DNA of 64,000 nt from Streptomyces sp. Je 1-332. GTDB taxonomy: Bacteria; Actinomycetota; Actinomycetes; Streptomycetales; Streptomycetaceae. Under the pieces are notes generated by a model. That model was not told where the DNA came from, made no database searches, and was given only the letters and a program-made list of their open reading frames with translations. The position numbers and the translations under genes are program-made. The DNA is taken from assembly GCF_040730185.1 (NCBI RefSeq), contig NZ_CP160402.1, forward strand, positions 4,836,001 to 4,900,000, given 5' to 3'. Below are positions 1 through 9,060 of the stretch, one piece after another (within the stretch, counting starts at the first letter, position 1; each line of letters begins with the position of its first letter).

Positions 1-1
1 G

Positions 2-508
2 CCGCGCTCGGTCGAGATGTTGCGCGAGGGCGACTGCGACGTGGCGCTCGCTTTCCGCTACGAAGGCGCTGCCGCCGCCGAGGAGTGGGACGACCTGGTC
101 GTGCGGCCCCTGCTCGCCGACCGGCTCGTCGGTCTCGTGCCCGAGGGGCATCGGCTCGCCAAGGCGGACGCGGTCGCCATCGGGGAGCTGGCCGACGAGC
201 CGTGGATCGCGGGCTGTCCGCGCTGTCGCAGGCAGCTGGTCGAGGTCTGCGAGGGGGCGGGGTTCGCGCCCCGCATCGATTTCGCGACCGACGACTATCC
301 GGCGGTGATCGGCCTGGTCGGCGCGGGCCTGGGGGTCGCGGTGCTGCCCGAGCTCGCCATCGAGTCCGTACGCCCCAAGGGTGCACGCACAGTGACGGTG
401 GAGCCTGCCGTGCAGCGTGAGATCGTCGCGCTCACCCTGCCGGATCTGGCGCAGGTACCCGCCGTGGCGGCCACGCTGGACCACCTCGAGCGCGCCGCGG
501 AGCGCTGA
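2..508 (+). CDS. LysR-family transcriptional regulator, C-terminal part (5' truncated by window)
   Basis: The frame is open from base 2, so the gene begins before the window; 168 residues and the stop are visible. What remains looks like the effector-binding (periplasmic-binding-protein-like) domain of a LysR-type regulator: a segment ending VALAF near the start, a central stretch with C-P-R-C and I-D-F-A-T-D-D, then G-L-G-V-A-V-L-P-E-L, the usual last strand/helix of the fold. The DNA-binding helix-turn-helix would lie upstream and cannot be seen. The ligand is unknown. It converges on whiD with about 50 bases between them and has no evident functional link to the developmental genes. Family assignment is fairly safe; specificity is not inferable. 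Confidence 0.75.
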   Translation, partial: PRSVEMLREGDCDVALAFRYEGAAAAEEWDDLVVRPLLADRLVGLVPEGHRLAKADAVAIGELADEPWIAGCPRCRRQLVEVCEGAGFAPRIDFATDDYPAVIGLVGAGLGVAVLPELAIESVRPKGARTVTVEPAVQREIVALTLPDLAQVPAVAATLDHLERAAER

Positions 509-557
509 GCGCTGCTGGGCGCCACTGGGTGCTGGGCCCTATCGAAGAAACGTTCCT

Positions 558-920
558 TCAGGTGTGCGTGATCATGCCGCCGCTGGATGCCCTGTGCGTG
601 GCCGTAGCCGTCGCCGAGGGTGCGGACGTCGTGACGAGGCGGTTGCGCGCGCGGCCCATGAGCTCCTCGCGCTCGTCCTCGGTGAGCCCGCCCCAGACGC
701 CGTACGGCTCCCGTACCGCGAGGGCGTGAGCGGCGCACTCCGCGCGTACCGGGCACCTCATGCAGACCTCCTTGGCGGAGTTCTCACGCGCGCTGCGTGC
801 CGCGCCCCGCTCGCCCTCGGGGTGAAAGAAGAGCGAGCTGTCGACCCCTCGGCAGGCCGCGAGGAGCTGCCAGTCCCAGAGATCTGCGTTCGGTCCGGGA
901 AGGCGGGAGAAATCTGCCAT
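558..920 (-). CDS. whiD: WhiD, WhiB-like [4Fe-4S] sporulation regulator
   Basis: A 120-residue WhiB-like protein. The four cluster-ligating cysteines are at positions 23, 53, 56 and 62 (C-x29-C-x2-C-x5-C), followed by the diagnostic G-V-W-G-G turn and a basic tail. In Streptomyces WhiD binds an oxygen/NO-sensitive [4Fe-4S] cluster, interacts with the principal sigma factor and is needed late in sporulation. The start is supported by an AGGAGA ribosome site six bases upstream (complement of about 926-931). The C-terminal 20 residues after R-N-R-L-V-T are low in complexity. It is divergent from bldM, the arrangement known from S. coelicolor, which makes the name WhiD rather than another Wbl paralogue secure. 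Confidence 0.93.
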   Translation of the reverse strand: MADFSRLPGPNADLWDWQLLAACRGVDSSLFFHPEGERGAARSARENSAKEVCMRCPVRAECAAHALAVREPYGVWGGLTEDEREELMGRARNRLVTTSAPSATATATHRASSGGMITHT

Positions 921-1149
921 TGCTTGTCTCCTGGTAGCCGTTCTGCGCGGATACGGTGCCCACGACCGTACATCTACTGTCTAAGGAGATGAAAATATGA
1001 CTCATTGGAAAATCTAGCCACAGACACCAGCAAAAGGGAAGGAAGAGGGCTAAATGGGGCATTGGTTGTGATGAAACGTTGAGGGTCTCTTGCGCTACCT
1101 GCTCCGTGTCTGCGCCCTCACGTAGAGTGCCGAAGGAGGCCCACCGCCC

Positions 1150-1177
1150 CGTAACTCTTTCGGGTGACCGTCGTTGA
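1150..1177 (+). promoter_or_regulatory. Sigma-BldN-type promoter of bldM (bldMp1)
   Basis: CGTAAC at 1150-1155 and CGTTGA at 1172-1177 are separated by exactly 16 bases, the -35/-10 pair recalled for the sigma-BldN-dependent bldMp1 promoter of S. coelicolor. It lies about 130 bases upstream of the bldM start, leaving a long leader. The rest of the 390-base whiD-bldM intergenic region (921-1310) holds an unusually AT-rich stretch at about 985-1075 that probably contains the whiD promoters; I see no second exact consensus there. Confidence 0.85.
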
Positions 1178-1310
1178 GAGTGCGGAGGCGGTTGAAAGAA
1201 CAAGCGCTCGGGCAGATGTCCGAGAGCGTCAACCGCACAGGTGACGAATAAGTACCAGCCTGGAGGCTCAAGGTGACGCGCAGCAGCTGTGAGAGCCGCG
1301 GAGGACAGTC

Positions 1311-1922
1311 ATGACATCCGTCCTCGTCTGCGACGACTCCCCGCTCGCCCGAGAGGCGCTCCGCCGCGCGGTCGCGACCGTGCCCGGCGTCGAGCGCGTG
1401 ACGACAGCGGCCAACGGCGAGGAAGTCCTCCGCCGCTGGGGCGCCGACCGCTCGGACCTGATTTTGATGGACGTACGCATGCCCGGTCTGGGCGGCGTGG
1501 AGACGGTCAGGCGGCTGCTGTCCGCCGACCCCGGTGCGCGCATCATCATGCTCACCGTGGCCGAGGACCTGGACGGGGTCGCGCTCGCGGTCGCCGCCGG
1601 TGCCCGCGGCTATCTCCACAAGGACGCCTCGCGCGCCGAACTGCGCGCGACCGTCACGCAGGCGCTCGCCGACCCGACGTGGCGACTGGCTCCGCGCAGA
1701 CTGCGCTCGGCCGAGATGGGCGCGGCGCCCACCCTCACCGCGCGTGAGATCCAGGTGCTGGAGGGCATGAGTCACGGCCGGTCGAACGCCGAGATCGGAC
1801 GTGAGCTTTTTCTCTCCGAGGACACGGTCAAGACCCACGCCCGGCGGCTCTTCAAGAAGCTCGGCGCCTCGGACCGCGCGCACGCGGTGGCGCTCGGTTT
1901 CCGCTGGGGCCTGGTCCGATAG
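1311..1922 (+). CDS. bldM: BldM, atypical response regulator
   Basis: 203 residues: an N-terminal receiver domain (about 1-120, D8/D9 acidic pair, D54 in the phosphorylation position, K104) and a C-terminal LuxR/NarL helix-turn-helix (about 140-203, L-T-A-R-E, then E-D-T-V-K-T-H). BldM is an orphan regulator which, from published work on Streptomyces, acts without needing phosphorylation of D54, as a homodimer early and as a BldM-WhiI heterodimer late in sporulation. Start: ATG with GGAGG six bases upstream (1300-1304). Driven by the sigma-BldN-type promoter at 1150-1177 and followed by a hairpin terminator, so it is probably monocistronic. Confidence 0.95.
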   Translation: MTSVLVCDDSPLAREALRRAVATVPGVERVTTAANGEEVLRRWGADRSDLILMDVRMPGLGGVETVRRLLSADPGARIIMLTVAEDLDGVALAVAAGARGYLHKDASRAELRATVTQALADPTWRLAPRRLRSAEMGAAPTLTAREIQVLEGMSHGRSNAEIGRELFLSEDTVKTHARRLFKKLGASDRAHAVALGFRWGLVR

Positions 1923-1948
1923 GTGTGCCGCCGTGCGGGCACGGCGAT

Positions 1949-1974
1949 CCCCGCCCGCCGTGTGGTGGGCGGGG
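1949..1974 (+). terminator. Hairpin terminator after bldM
   Basis: CCCCGCCCGCC (1949-1959), loop GTGT, GGTGGGCGGGG (1964-1974): 11-base arms with one G-T wobble. No T-run follows, as is common in Streptomyces. Confidence 0.6.
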
Positions 1975-2098
1975 TGACGGACGCCCGTCGCTCCCTCTCG
2001 GGGGAGCGGTTGCCGTTGCTTCGCCGCCGATGCCGCATCCTTGAGATGTGGAGTTCCTCGGGGACAGGTCGGTCGAGCGGGAGGGGAGGGCGCACGAG

Positions 2099-2764
2099 AT
2101 GAGTTCCGGCGCACCTGCTCATAACGCTTCGGTGCACAACTACGGACGTGGTGCCACGGATCAATCGGCGCCAAGGCACCATGGACCGATGCGCGATGAC
2201 AGGACGACGGTGATCGGTGCCCTCGTCCTTCGCGCGGTCGAGGGTGACGAGCAGGCGACGCACGATCTGCTGGCTCATGTGCACCCCCTGGCGCTGCGGT
2301 ACTGCCGCACCAGACTCTCCCGACTGCCGGGCGACGCACGGCACTTCGTGGAGGACCTGGCACAGGAAGTGTGCGTCGCGGTGCTTCTCGCGCTGCCTCG
2401 CTACAAGGACACCGGGCGCCCCTTCGAGGCGTTCGTCTTCGCGATCGCCGCGCACAAGGTCGCCGATCTGCAGCGCGCGGCGATGCGCCATCCCGGGTCC
2501 ACGGCGGTGCCCTCGGACGAGATGCCGGAGCGGCCCGACGACTCCCTCGGGCCCGAGGAGCGCGCGCTGCTCAGCAGTGACGCCGAGTGGGCCAAGAAGC
2601 TCATGGCCAACCTCCCGGAGAACCAGCGCGAGCTGCTGCTCCTGAGGATCGCGGTCGGGCTCACGGCCGAGGAGACCGGGCAGATGCTCGGCATGTCCCC
2701 TGGCGCTGTGCGGGTCGCGCAGCATCGCGCGCTCAGTCGGCTGCGGGCACTGGCCGAGCAGTAA
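2099..2764 (+). CDS. shbA: ShbA, ECF-type RNA polymerase sigma factor
   Basis: An extracytoplasmic-function-type sigma factor of 221 residues. Region 2 is seen in the stretch with F-V-E-D-L-A-Q-E-V and [12 protein letters not shown]; region 4 in [12 protein letters not shown] and the G-M-S-P-G-A-V-R recognition helix. By position between bldM and guaB it matches ShbA, which in Streptomyces is described as the main sigma factor for transcribing hrdB, the principal sigma gene. I chose ATG 2099 because GGAGG lies nine bases upstream (2085-2089); an internal ATG at 2189 is an alternative start that would give a 191-residue protein. No anti-sigma gene adjoins it. Confidence 0.88.
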   Translation: MSSGAPAHNASVHNYGRGATDQSAPRHHGPMRDDRTTVIGALVLRAVEGDEQATHDLLAHVHPLALRYCRTRLSRLPGDARHFVEDLAQEVCVAVLLALPRYKDTGRPFEAFVFAIAAHKVADLQRAAMRHPGSTAVPSDEMPERPDDSLGPEERALLSSDAEWAKKLMANLPENQRELLLLRIAVGLTAEETGQMLGMSPGAVRVAQHRALSRLRALAEQ

Positions 2765-2871
2765 CGATCAGCGGTCGCTCGGCGAGCGCCGTCGGTGCCC
2801 GTTCATGACGTATGAACGTACGAACCTGATCGATGATCTTGATCGTGGAATGAGACACCCTCCGTTCCCGT

Positions 2872-4431
<1,560 letters not shown>

Positions 4432-4457
4432 CCCGTTTTCGCCGCGCACGCGCGCGT

Positions 4458-4488
4458 GGGGGCGGTCCCGATTCCCGGGGCCGCCCCC
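4458..4488 (+). terminator. Terminator after guaB
   Basis: GGGGGCGGTCCC (4458-4469), seven-base loop, GGGGCCGCCCCC (4477-4488), one G-T wobble, then TT. It separates guaB from guaB3, so the second gene probably has its own promoter; a GATACT hexamer at about 4505 and short direct repeats of GAAGTRCCGAAGAA type lie in between. Confidence 0.7.
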
Positions 4489-4579
4489 TTCGCGCGCGTC
4501 GGGGATACTGGAGCGGCAGACCGAGTGCCGAAGTGCCGAAGAAGTGCGAAGTACCGAAGAAAGCTGAAGGGCCACCCAC

Positions 4580-5704
4580 GTGACTGAGATCGAGATCGGG
4601 CGCGGCAAGCGCGGCCGCCGGGCGTACGCCTTCGACGACATCGCCGTCGTGCCGAGCCGTCGTACCCGCGACCCGAAGGAGGTCTCGATCGCCTGGCAGA
4701 TCGACGCCTACCGCTTCGAGCTGCCCTTCCTGGCGGCGCCGATGGACTCGGTCGTCTCGCCGCAGACCGCGATCCGCATCGGTGAGCTCGGTGGACTCGG
4801 CGTACTGAACCTCGAGGGCCTGTGGACGCGGTACGAGGACCCGCAGCCGCTGCTCGACGAGATCGCGGAGCTGGACACCGACAACGCCACCCGCCGCCTC
4901 CAGGAGATCTACGCCGCTCCGATCCAGGCCGACCTGATCGGGCAGCGCATCAAGGAGGTGCGCGACTCGGGCGTGGTCACCGCCGCCGCGCTCTCCCCGC
5001 AGCGCACCGCCGAGTTCTCCAAGGCCGTCGTGGACGCCGGTGTCGACATCTTCGTCATCCGCGGGACCACCGTCTCGGCCGAGCACGTCTCCGGCGCTGC
5101 CGAGCCGCTCAACCTCAAGCAGTTCATCTACGAGCTCGACGTGCCCGTGATCGTCGGCGGCTGCGCCACGTACACCGCCGCGCTGCACCTGATGCGTACC
5201 GGCGCCGCCGGTGTCCTCGTCGGCTTCGGCGGTGGCGCCGCGCACACCACGCGCAACGTCCTCGGCATTCAGGTGCCGATGGCCACCGCCGTGGCGGATG
5301 TCGCGGCGGCCCGTCGTGACTACATGGACGAGTCCGGCGGCCGGTACGTGCACGTCATCGCGGACGGCGGCGTCGGCTGGTCCGGCGACCTGCCCAAGGC
5401 CATCGCCTGCGGCGCCGACTCGGTGATGATCGGCTCCCCGCTCGCGCGCGCCACGGACGCGCCCGGCAAGGGCCACCACTGGGGCATGGAGGCCGTCCAC
5501 GAGGACGTGCCGCGCGGCAAGCGCGTCGACCTCGGCGTGGTCGGCACGACGGAGGAGATCCTCACCGGCCCCTCGCACATCCCGGACGGCTCGATGAACT
5601 TCTTCGGGGCGCTGCGCCGTGCGATGGCCACGACGGGCTACAGCGAGCTCAAGGAGTTCCAGCGCGTCGAGGTGACGGTCGCGGACTCGCAGCACAGCCG
5701 CTGA
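4580..5704 (+). CDS. guaB3: GuaB3-type IMP dehydrogenase-related protein
   Basis: 374 residues, an IMPDH/GMP-reductase-fold barrel without CBS domains. The phosphate-binding and flap regions are recognisable (F-L-A-A-P-M-D-S-V, G-G-C-A-T-Y, H-V-I-A-D-G-G), but at the position of the IMPDH nucleophile the loop is G-F-G-G-G-A-A-H-T-T-R: the Cys is His222. This is the IMP_DH_rel_2 family found beside guaB in actinobacteria; its reaction is not established to my knowledge. Start: GTG 4580 with GAAGGG about ten bases upstream. Terminator follows at 5729. It may be a GMP-reductase-like or regulatory paralogue, but nothing in the sequence decides this. Confidence 0.88.
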   Translation: MTEIEIGRGKRGRRAYAFDDIAVVPSRRTRDPKEVSIAWQIDAYRFELPFLAAPMDSVVSPQTAIRIGELGGLGVLNLEGLWTRYEDPQPLLDEIAELDTDNATRRLQEIYAAPIQADLIGQRIKEVRDSGVVTAAALSPQRTAEFSKAVVDAGVDIFVIRGTTVSAEHVSGAAEPLNLKQFIYELDVPVIVGGCATYTAALHLMRTGAAGVLVGFGGGAAHTTRNVLGIQVPMATAVADVAAARRDYMDESGGRYVHVIADGGVGWSGDLPKAIACGADSVMIGSPLARATDAPGKGHHWGMEAVHEDVPRGKRVDLGVVGTTEEILTGPSHIPDGSMNFFGALRRAMATTGYSELKEFQRVEVTVADSQHSR

Positions 5705-5728
5705 CGGTCTCCAACTCAGCTCTACGGA

Positions 5729-5763
5729 GGGCCCCGGTATGCGCCCGGGTACCGGGGCCCTTT
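5729..5763 (+). terminator. Bidirectional terminator between guaB3 and the convergent dehydrogenase gene
   Basis: GGGCCCCGGTA (5729-5739), ten-base loop, TACCGGGGCCC (5750-5760), perfect 11-base stem followed by TTT. Confidence 0.8.
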
Positions 5764-5797
5764 CGTGTGCCTGGATGGGTGCGCGTGCGCGTGCACG

Positions 5798-7051
5798 TCA
5801 GAGGCGGTGTGCCGCGCCCGCCGGTGTCGCGCCCCTGGTGTCGAGGAGCAGCTGGGCCTTCACCGCGAGACCTTGCAGGTCGTACGTGCGGTGGTGCTGG
5901 AGCAGGATCGTGAGGTCGGCGTCGGCCGCCGCCTCGTAGAGCGAGTCCGCGCGGGGGACGGGGTGGCCGAGGACGCTCCAGCTGGGCACATAGGGGTCGT
6001 GGTAGCTGACGGCGGCGCCCATCTCCATCAGGCGGGTCGCGACCTCCTGTGCGGGGGAGCCCTGCTGGTCGGCGAGGTCGGGCTTGTAGGTGACGCCGAG
6101 GAGCAGGACGCGGGCGCCGCGGGCCGACTTGCCGTGCTCGTTGAGCAGGGTCGCTGAGCGCTGGATCACGTACCGGGGCATGCGGTCGTTGACCTGCTGG
6201 GCCAGTTCGACCATGCGCAGGGGGCGGGCGCCGCGGCCGGGGCCCGGGATGTCCAGGGGGACGCCGTGGCCGCCTACGCCGGGCCCGGGGCGGAAGGCCT
6301 GGAAGCCGAAGGGCTTGGTCTCCGCGCAGCGGATGACGTCCCACAGGTCGATGCTCAGGTCGTGGCAGAGCACGGCCATCTCATTGACCAGGGCCATGTT
6401 CACGTGCCGGTAGTTGGTCTCCAGGAGATGCACGGTCTCGGCCTCACGCGGGCCACGCGCGCGTACGACCTTGTCGGTGAGGCGGCCGTAGAAGGCGGCG
6501 GCCGATTCGGTGCAGGCCGGGGTGAGGCCGCCGATGACCTTGGGGGTGCCGGCGTAGCCGTGGGTGCGGTTGCCCGGGTCGAGGCGGCCGGGCGAGTGCG
6601 CGAGGTGGAAGTCGCGGCCCGCGCGCAGGCCCGAGCCCTCTTCGAGGATGGGGCGCAGGAATTCCTCCGTGGTTCCCGGGTAGGCGGGTGATTCGAGGAT
6701 GACCGTGGTGTGCGGGCGCAGGCGCGCGGCCAGGGCGCGGGCGGCGTCGGCCACCTGGCTCAGGTCGAGGCTGCGGTCGGCCGCCGGAGGGGTGGGAGCG
6801 CAGATGACCGCGGTGCGCACCCGGCCGAGCTGGGCCGGGTCGGTCGTGGGCCGGAAACCCCCCGAGAGCATCCGGCGGACATCGGCGGCGGTGAGGGTTC
6901 CCTCGGCGCCGTCGCAGGGCAGGCGTCCGCTTGCCAGGTCGACGGCGCGGACCGGGTCGTAGCCGATGGTGGCGATGCCGCCGGAGACGGCGGCCTGGGC
7001 GAGGGGCAGGCCGAGGTGGCCGAGACCGATGACGGCGAGATCTGCGGGCAT
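5798..7051 (-). CDS. UDP-N-acetyl-sugar/UDP-glucose dehydrogenase family protein lacking the catalytic Cys
   Basis: 417 residues. The N-terminal Rossmann domain starts A-V-I-G-L-G-H-L-G-L-P; the middle has E-S-P-A-Y-P-G-T-T-E-E and a long helix ending A-L-V-N-E-M; the C-terminal UDP-binding domain has T-Y-K-P-D-L-A-D. Family members (WecC, TuaD, Ugd) oxidise C6 of a nucleotide sugar to the uronate through a Cys in G-P-G-x-G-G-H-C. Here the motif reads G-P-G-V-G-G-H-G-V-P (codon GGC at 6263-6265, residue 263), so the covalent intermediate cannot form. Start: ATG 7051 with GGGAGGA 12 bases upstream; a longer frame from 7093 lacks this support. Single gene, divergent from glpD. It may be a pseudoenzyme or carry a different activity. 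Confidence 0.82.
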   Translation of the reverse strand: MPADLAVIGLGHLGLPLAQAAVSGGIATIGYDPVRAVDLASGRLPCDGAEGTLTAADVRRMLSGGFRPTTDPAQLGRVRTAVICAPTPPAADRSLDLSQVADAARALAARLRPHTTVILESPAYPGTTEEFLRPILEEGSGLRAGRDFHLAHSPGRLDPGNRTHGYAGTPKVIGGLTPACTESAAAFYGRLTDKVVRARGPREAETVHLLETNYRHVNMALVNEMAVLCHDLSIDLWDVIRCAETKPFGFQAFRPGPGVGGHGVPLDIPGPGRGARPLRMVELAQQVNDRMPRYVIQRSATLLNEHGKSARGARVLLLGVTYKPDLADQQGSPAQEVATRLMEMGAAVSYHDPYVPSWSVLGHPVPRADSLYEAAADADLTILLQHHRTYDLQGLAVKAQLLLDTRGATPAGAAHRL

Positions 7052-7118
7052 GGCGGTGGGCCGTCCTCCCAATAGCCGGAGCGGAACGAGCACGCAAGTC
7101 CTGTGGACAAGGTGGACC

Positions 7119-7168
7119 AGCGCAATGTCAGACTAGGAGTAAATATGACCGTTATGCGGCATTGCGCT
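7119..7168. promoter_or_regulatory. Inverted repeat in the dehydrogenase-glpD intergenic region
   Basis: AGCGCAATG (7119-7127) and CATTGCGCT (7160-7168) are perfect 9-base arms flanking 32 AT-richer bases. It lies about 70-120 bases upstream of the dehydrogenase start and 145 upstream of glpD; it may be an operator pair around a minus-strand promoter (TAGTCT on that strand). Confidence 0.35.
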
Positions 7169-7312
7169 GCACCGGGCGTCGGAGTGTTGGCCGCGGATCG
7201 GCCGCGGGTCGGCCGCAGGTTGTCCACAGGCGGCGGTCGAACTCAGCGGACCTGACCAGAATCTGGGCATGATGTGAGCGCGACCACACCCGACAGCTAA
7301 CGGGAGGCAGCG

Positions 7313-9019
7313 GTGAGGACAGCGACCTTGGGACCGGCGGAGCGTGCCGAGTCACTTGCGGGAATGGCCGAGCGGGAGCTGGATGTCCTGGTCGTGGGCG
7401 CGGGAGTGGTCGGTGCGGGCACCGCACTCGACGCCGTGACCCGCGGCCTTTCCACCGGTCTGGTCGAGGCGCGGGACTGGGCCTCGGGCACGTCGAGCCG
7501 GTCGAGCAAGCTGATCCACGGCGGACTGCGCTATCTGGAGATGCTCGACTTCGCGCTGGTGCGGGAGGCGCTGAAGGAGCGCGGCCTGCTCCTGGAGCGG
7601 CTCGCCCCGCACCTCGTGAAGCCGGTGCCGTTCCTGTACCCCTTGCAGCACAAGGGCTGGGAGCGGATCTACGCCGGGTCGGGCGTCGCGTTGTACGACG
7701 CCATGTCGATGTCACGCGGACACGGCCGCGGCCTTCCCATGCACCGCCACCTGACCCGCCGTCACGCCCTGCGTGTCGCCCCGTGCCTGAAGAAGGACGC
7801 ACTGGTCGGGGCGATGCAGTACTACGACGCCCAGATGGACGACGCCCGCTATGTCGCGACCCTGGTGCGCACCGCGTCGGCGTACGGTGCCAAGGTCGCC
7901 AACCGCGCCCGTGTGACGGGCTTCCTGCGCGAGGGCGAACGCGTCGTCGGCGCCAAGGTGCAGGACGTGGAGGGCGGCGGGGAGTACGAGGTCAGGGCCA
8001 AACAGGTGGTGAACGCCACCGGCGTGTGGACGGACGACACCCAGGCGATGGTCGGGGATCGGGGACAGTTCCACGTCAGGGCGTCCAAGGGCATCCATCT
8101 GGTCGTGCCCAAGGACCGGATCAACTCGACGACCGGGCTGATCCTGCGGACGGAGAAGAGCGTCCTCTTCGTCATTCCGTGGGGACGGCACTGGATCGTG
8201 GGGACGACCGACACCGACTGGGACCTGGACAAGGCGCACCCGGCGGCCTCCAGCGCCGACATCGACTATCTCCTCGAGCACGTGAACTCGGTGCTCGGTG
8301 TGCCCCTCTCACGGGACGACGTCCAAGGGGTGTACGCGGGGCTGAGGCCGTTGCTCGCCGGTGAGTCGGACGCCACGAGCAAGCTGTCCCGCGAGCACAC
8401 GGTGGCGCATCCGGCGCCCGGCCTCGTGGTCATCGCCGGCGGCAAGTACACGACGTACCGAGTCATGGCGAAGGACGCCGTGGACGAGGCGGTGCACGGC
8501 CTCGACCAGCGGGTCGCCGACTGTGTCACCGAGGACATTCCGCTGGTCGGCGCCGAGGGGTACAAGGCGCTGTGGAACGCGCGCGCCGGAATCGCCGCCC
8601 GCACCGGACTTCATGTGGTGCGCGTGGAACATTTGTTGAACCGGTACGGCTCGCTGGCGGAAGAGGTCCTCGCACTCGTCACCGCCGACCCCACCCTGGG
8701 GGAGCCGCTGCCCGCCGCTGACGACTATCTGCGCGCCGAGATCGTCTATGCCGCGTCGCACGAAGGGGCACGGCACCTGGACGACGTGCTGACCCGGCGC
8801 ACACGGATCTCGATCGAGACGTTCGACCGGGGCACGCGCAGCGCCCGCCTTTGCGCGGAGCTGATGGCGCCGGTCCTCGGCTGGGACAAGGACCAGGTGG
8901 AGAGGGAGGTCCAGCATTACGAGAAGCGGGTGGAGGCGGAGCGGGAGTCGCAGCGGCAGCCCGACGACCTGACGGCGGACGCGGCGAGGCTGGGGGCGCC
9001 GGACATCGTGCCGCTCTGA
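7313..9019 (+). CDS. glpD: Glycerol-3-phosphate dehydrogenase (FAD, aerobic)
   Basis: 568 residues. GlpD oxidises sn-glycerol-3-phosphate to dihydroxyacetone phosphate at the membrane surface and passes electrons to quinone. The FAD-binding dinucleotide fold is near the N-terminus (V-L-V-V-G-A-G-V-V-G-A-G, about residues 23-34), followed by the conserved R-S-S-K-L-I-H-G-G-L-R-Y-L-E; a second FAD segment is G-G-K-Y-T-T-Y-R; the C-terminal DAO_C domain covers about 420-530. Start: GTG 7313 with GGGAGG six bases upstream. It is alone here (no glpF or glpK adjoining), and ends in a short tandem repeat shared with the convergent gene. Confidence 0.95.
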   Translation: MRTATLGPAERAESLAGMAERELDVLVVGAGVVGAGTALDAVTRGLSTGLVEARDWASGTSSRSSKLIHGGLRYLEMLDFALVREALKERGLLLERLAPHLVKPVPFLYPLQHKGWERIYAGSGVALYDAMSMSRGHGRGLPMHRHLTRRHALRVAPCLKKDALVGAMQYYDAQMDDARYVATLVRTASAYGAKVANRARVTGFLREGERVVGAKVQDVEGGGEYEVRAKQVVNATGVWTDDTQAMVGDRGQFHVRASKGIHLVVPKDRINSTTGLILRTEKSVLFVIPWGRHWIVGTTDTDWDLDKAHPAASSADIDYLLEHVNSVLGVPLSRDDVQGVYAGLRPLLAGESDATSKLSREHTVAHPAPGLVVIAGGKYTTYRVMAKDAVDEAVHGLDQRVADCVTEDIPLVGAEGYKALWNARAGIAARTGLHVVRVEHLLNRYGSLAEEVLALVTADPTLGEPLPAADDYLRAEIVYAASHEGARHLDDVLTRRTRISIETFDRGTRSARLCAELMAPVLGWDKDQVEREVQHYEKRVEAERESQRQPDDLTADAARLGAPDIVPL

Positions 9020-9060
9020 CGAGGGCGGATCTAGCGAGGGCAGCTCTAGCGAGGGCAGAA
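9016..9060. repeat. Three 15-base tandem repeats spanning two convergent stop codons
   Basis: Units beginning CTGACGAGGGCGG (9016), CTAGCGAGGGCAG (9031) and CTAGCGAGGGCAG (9046). The glpD stop is in the first unit and the stop of the opposing serine hydrolase is in the third, so the short spacer looks like a slippage duplication of gene ends. Confidence 0.75.

Noticed and set aside
2048..2098. Longer N-terminus for ShbA from an ATG at 2048
   Set aside because: No ribosome site before it, whereas GGAGG correctly precedes ATG 2099.
7285..7305. CCGACAGCTAAC sequence before glpD resembling the 3' core of the ydaO riboswitch
   Set aside because: Only this short match is present; the other conserved segments (GGGGTGAATC, hairpin) are missing, so it is treated as coincidence.
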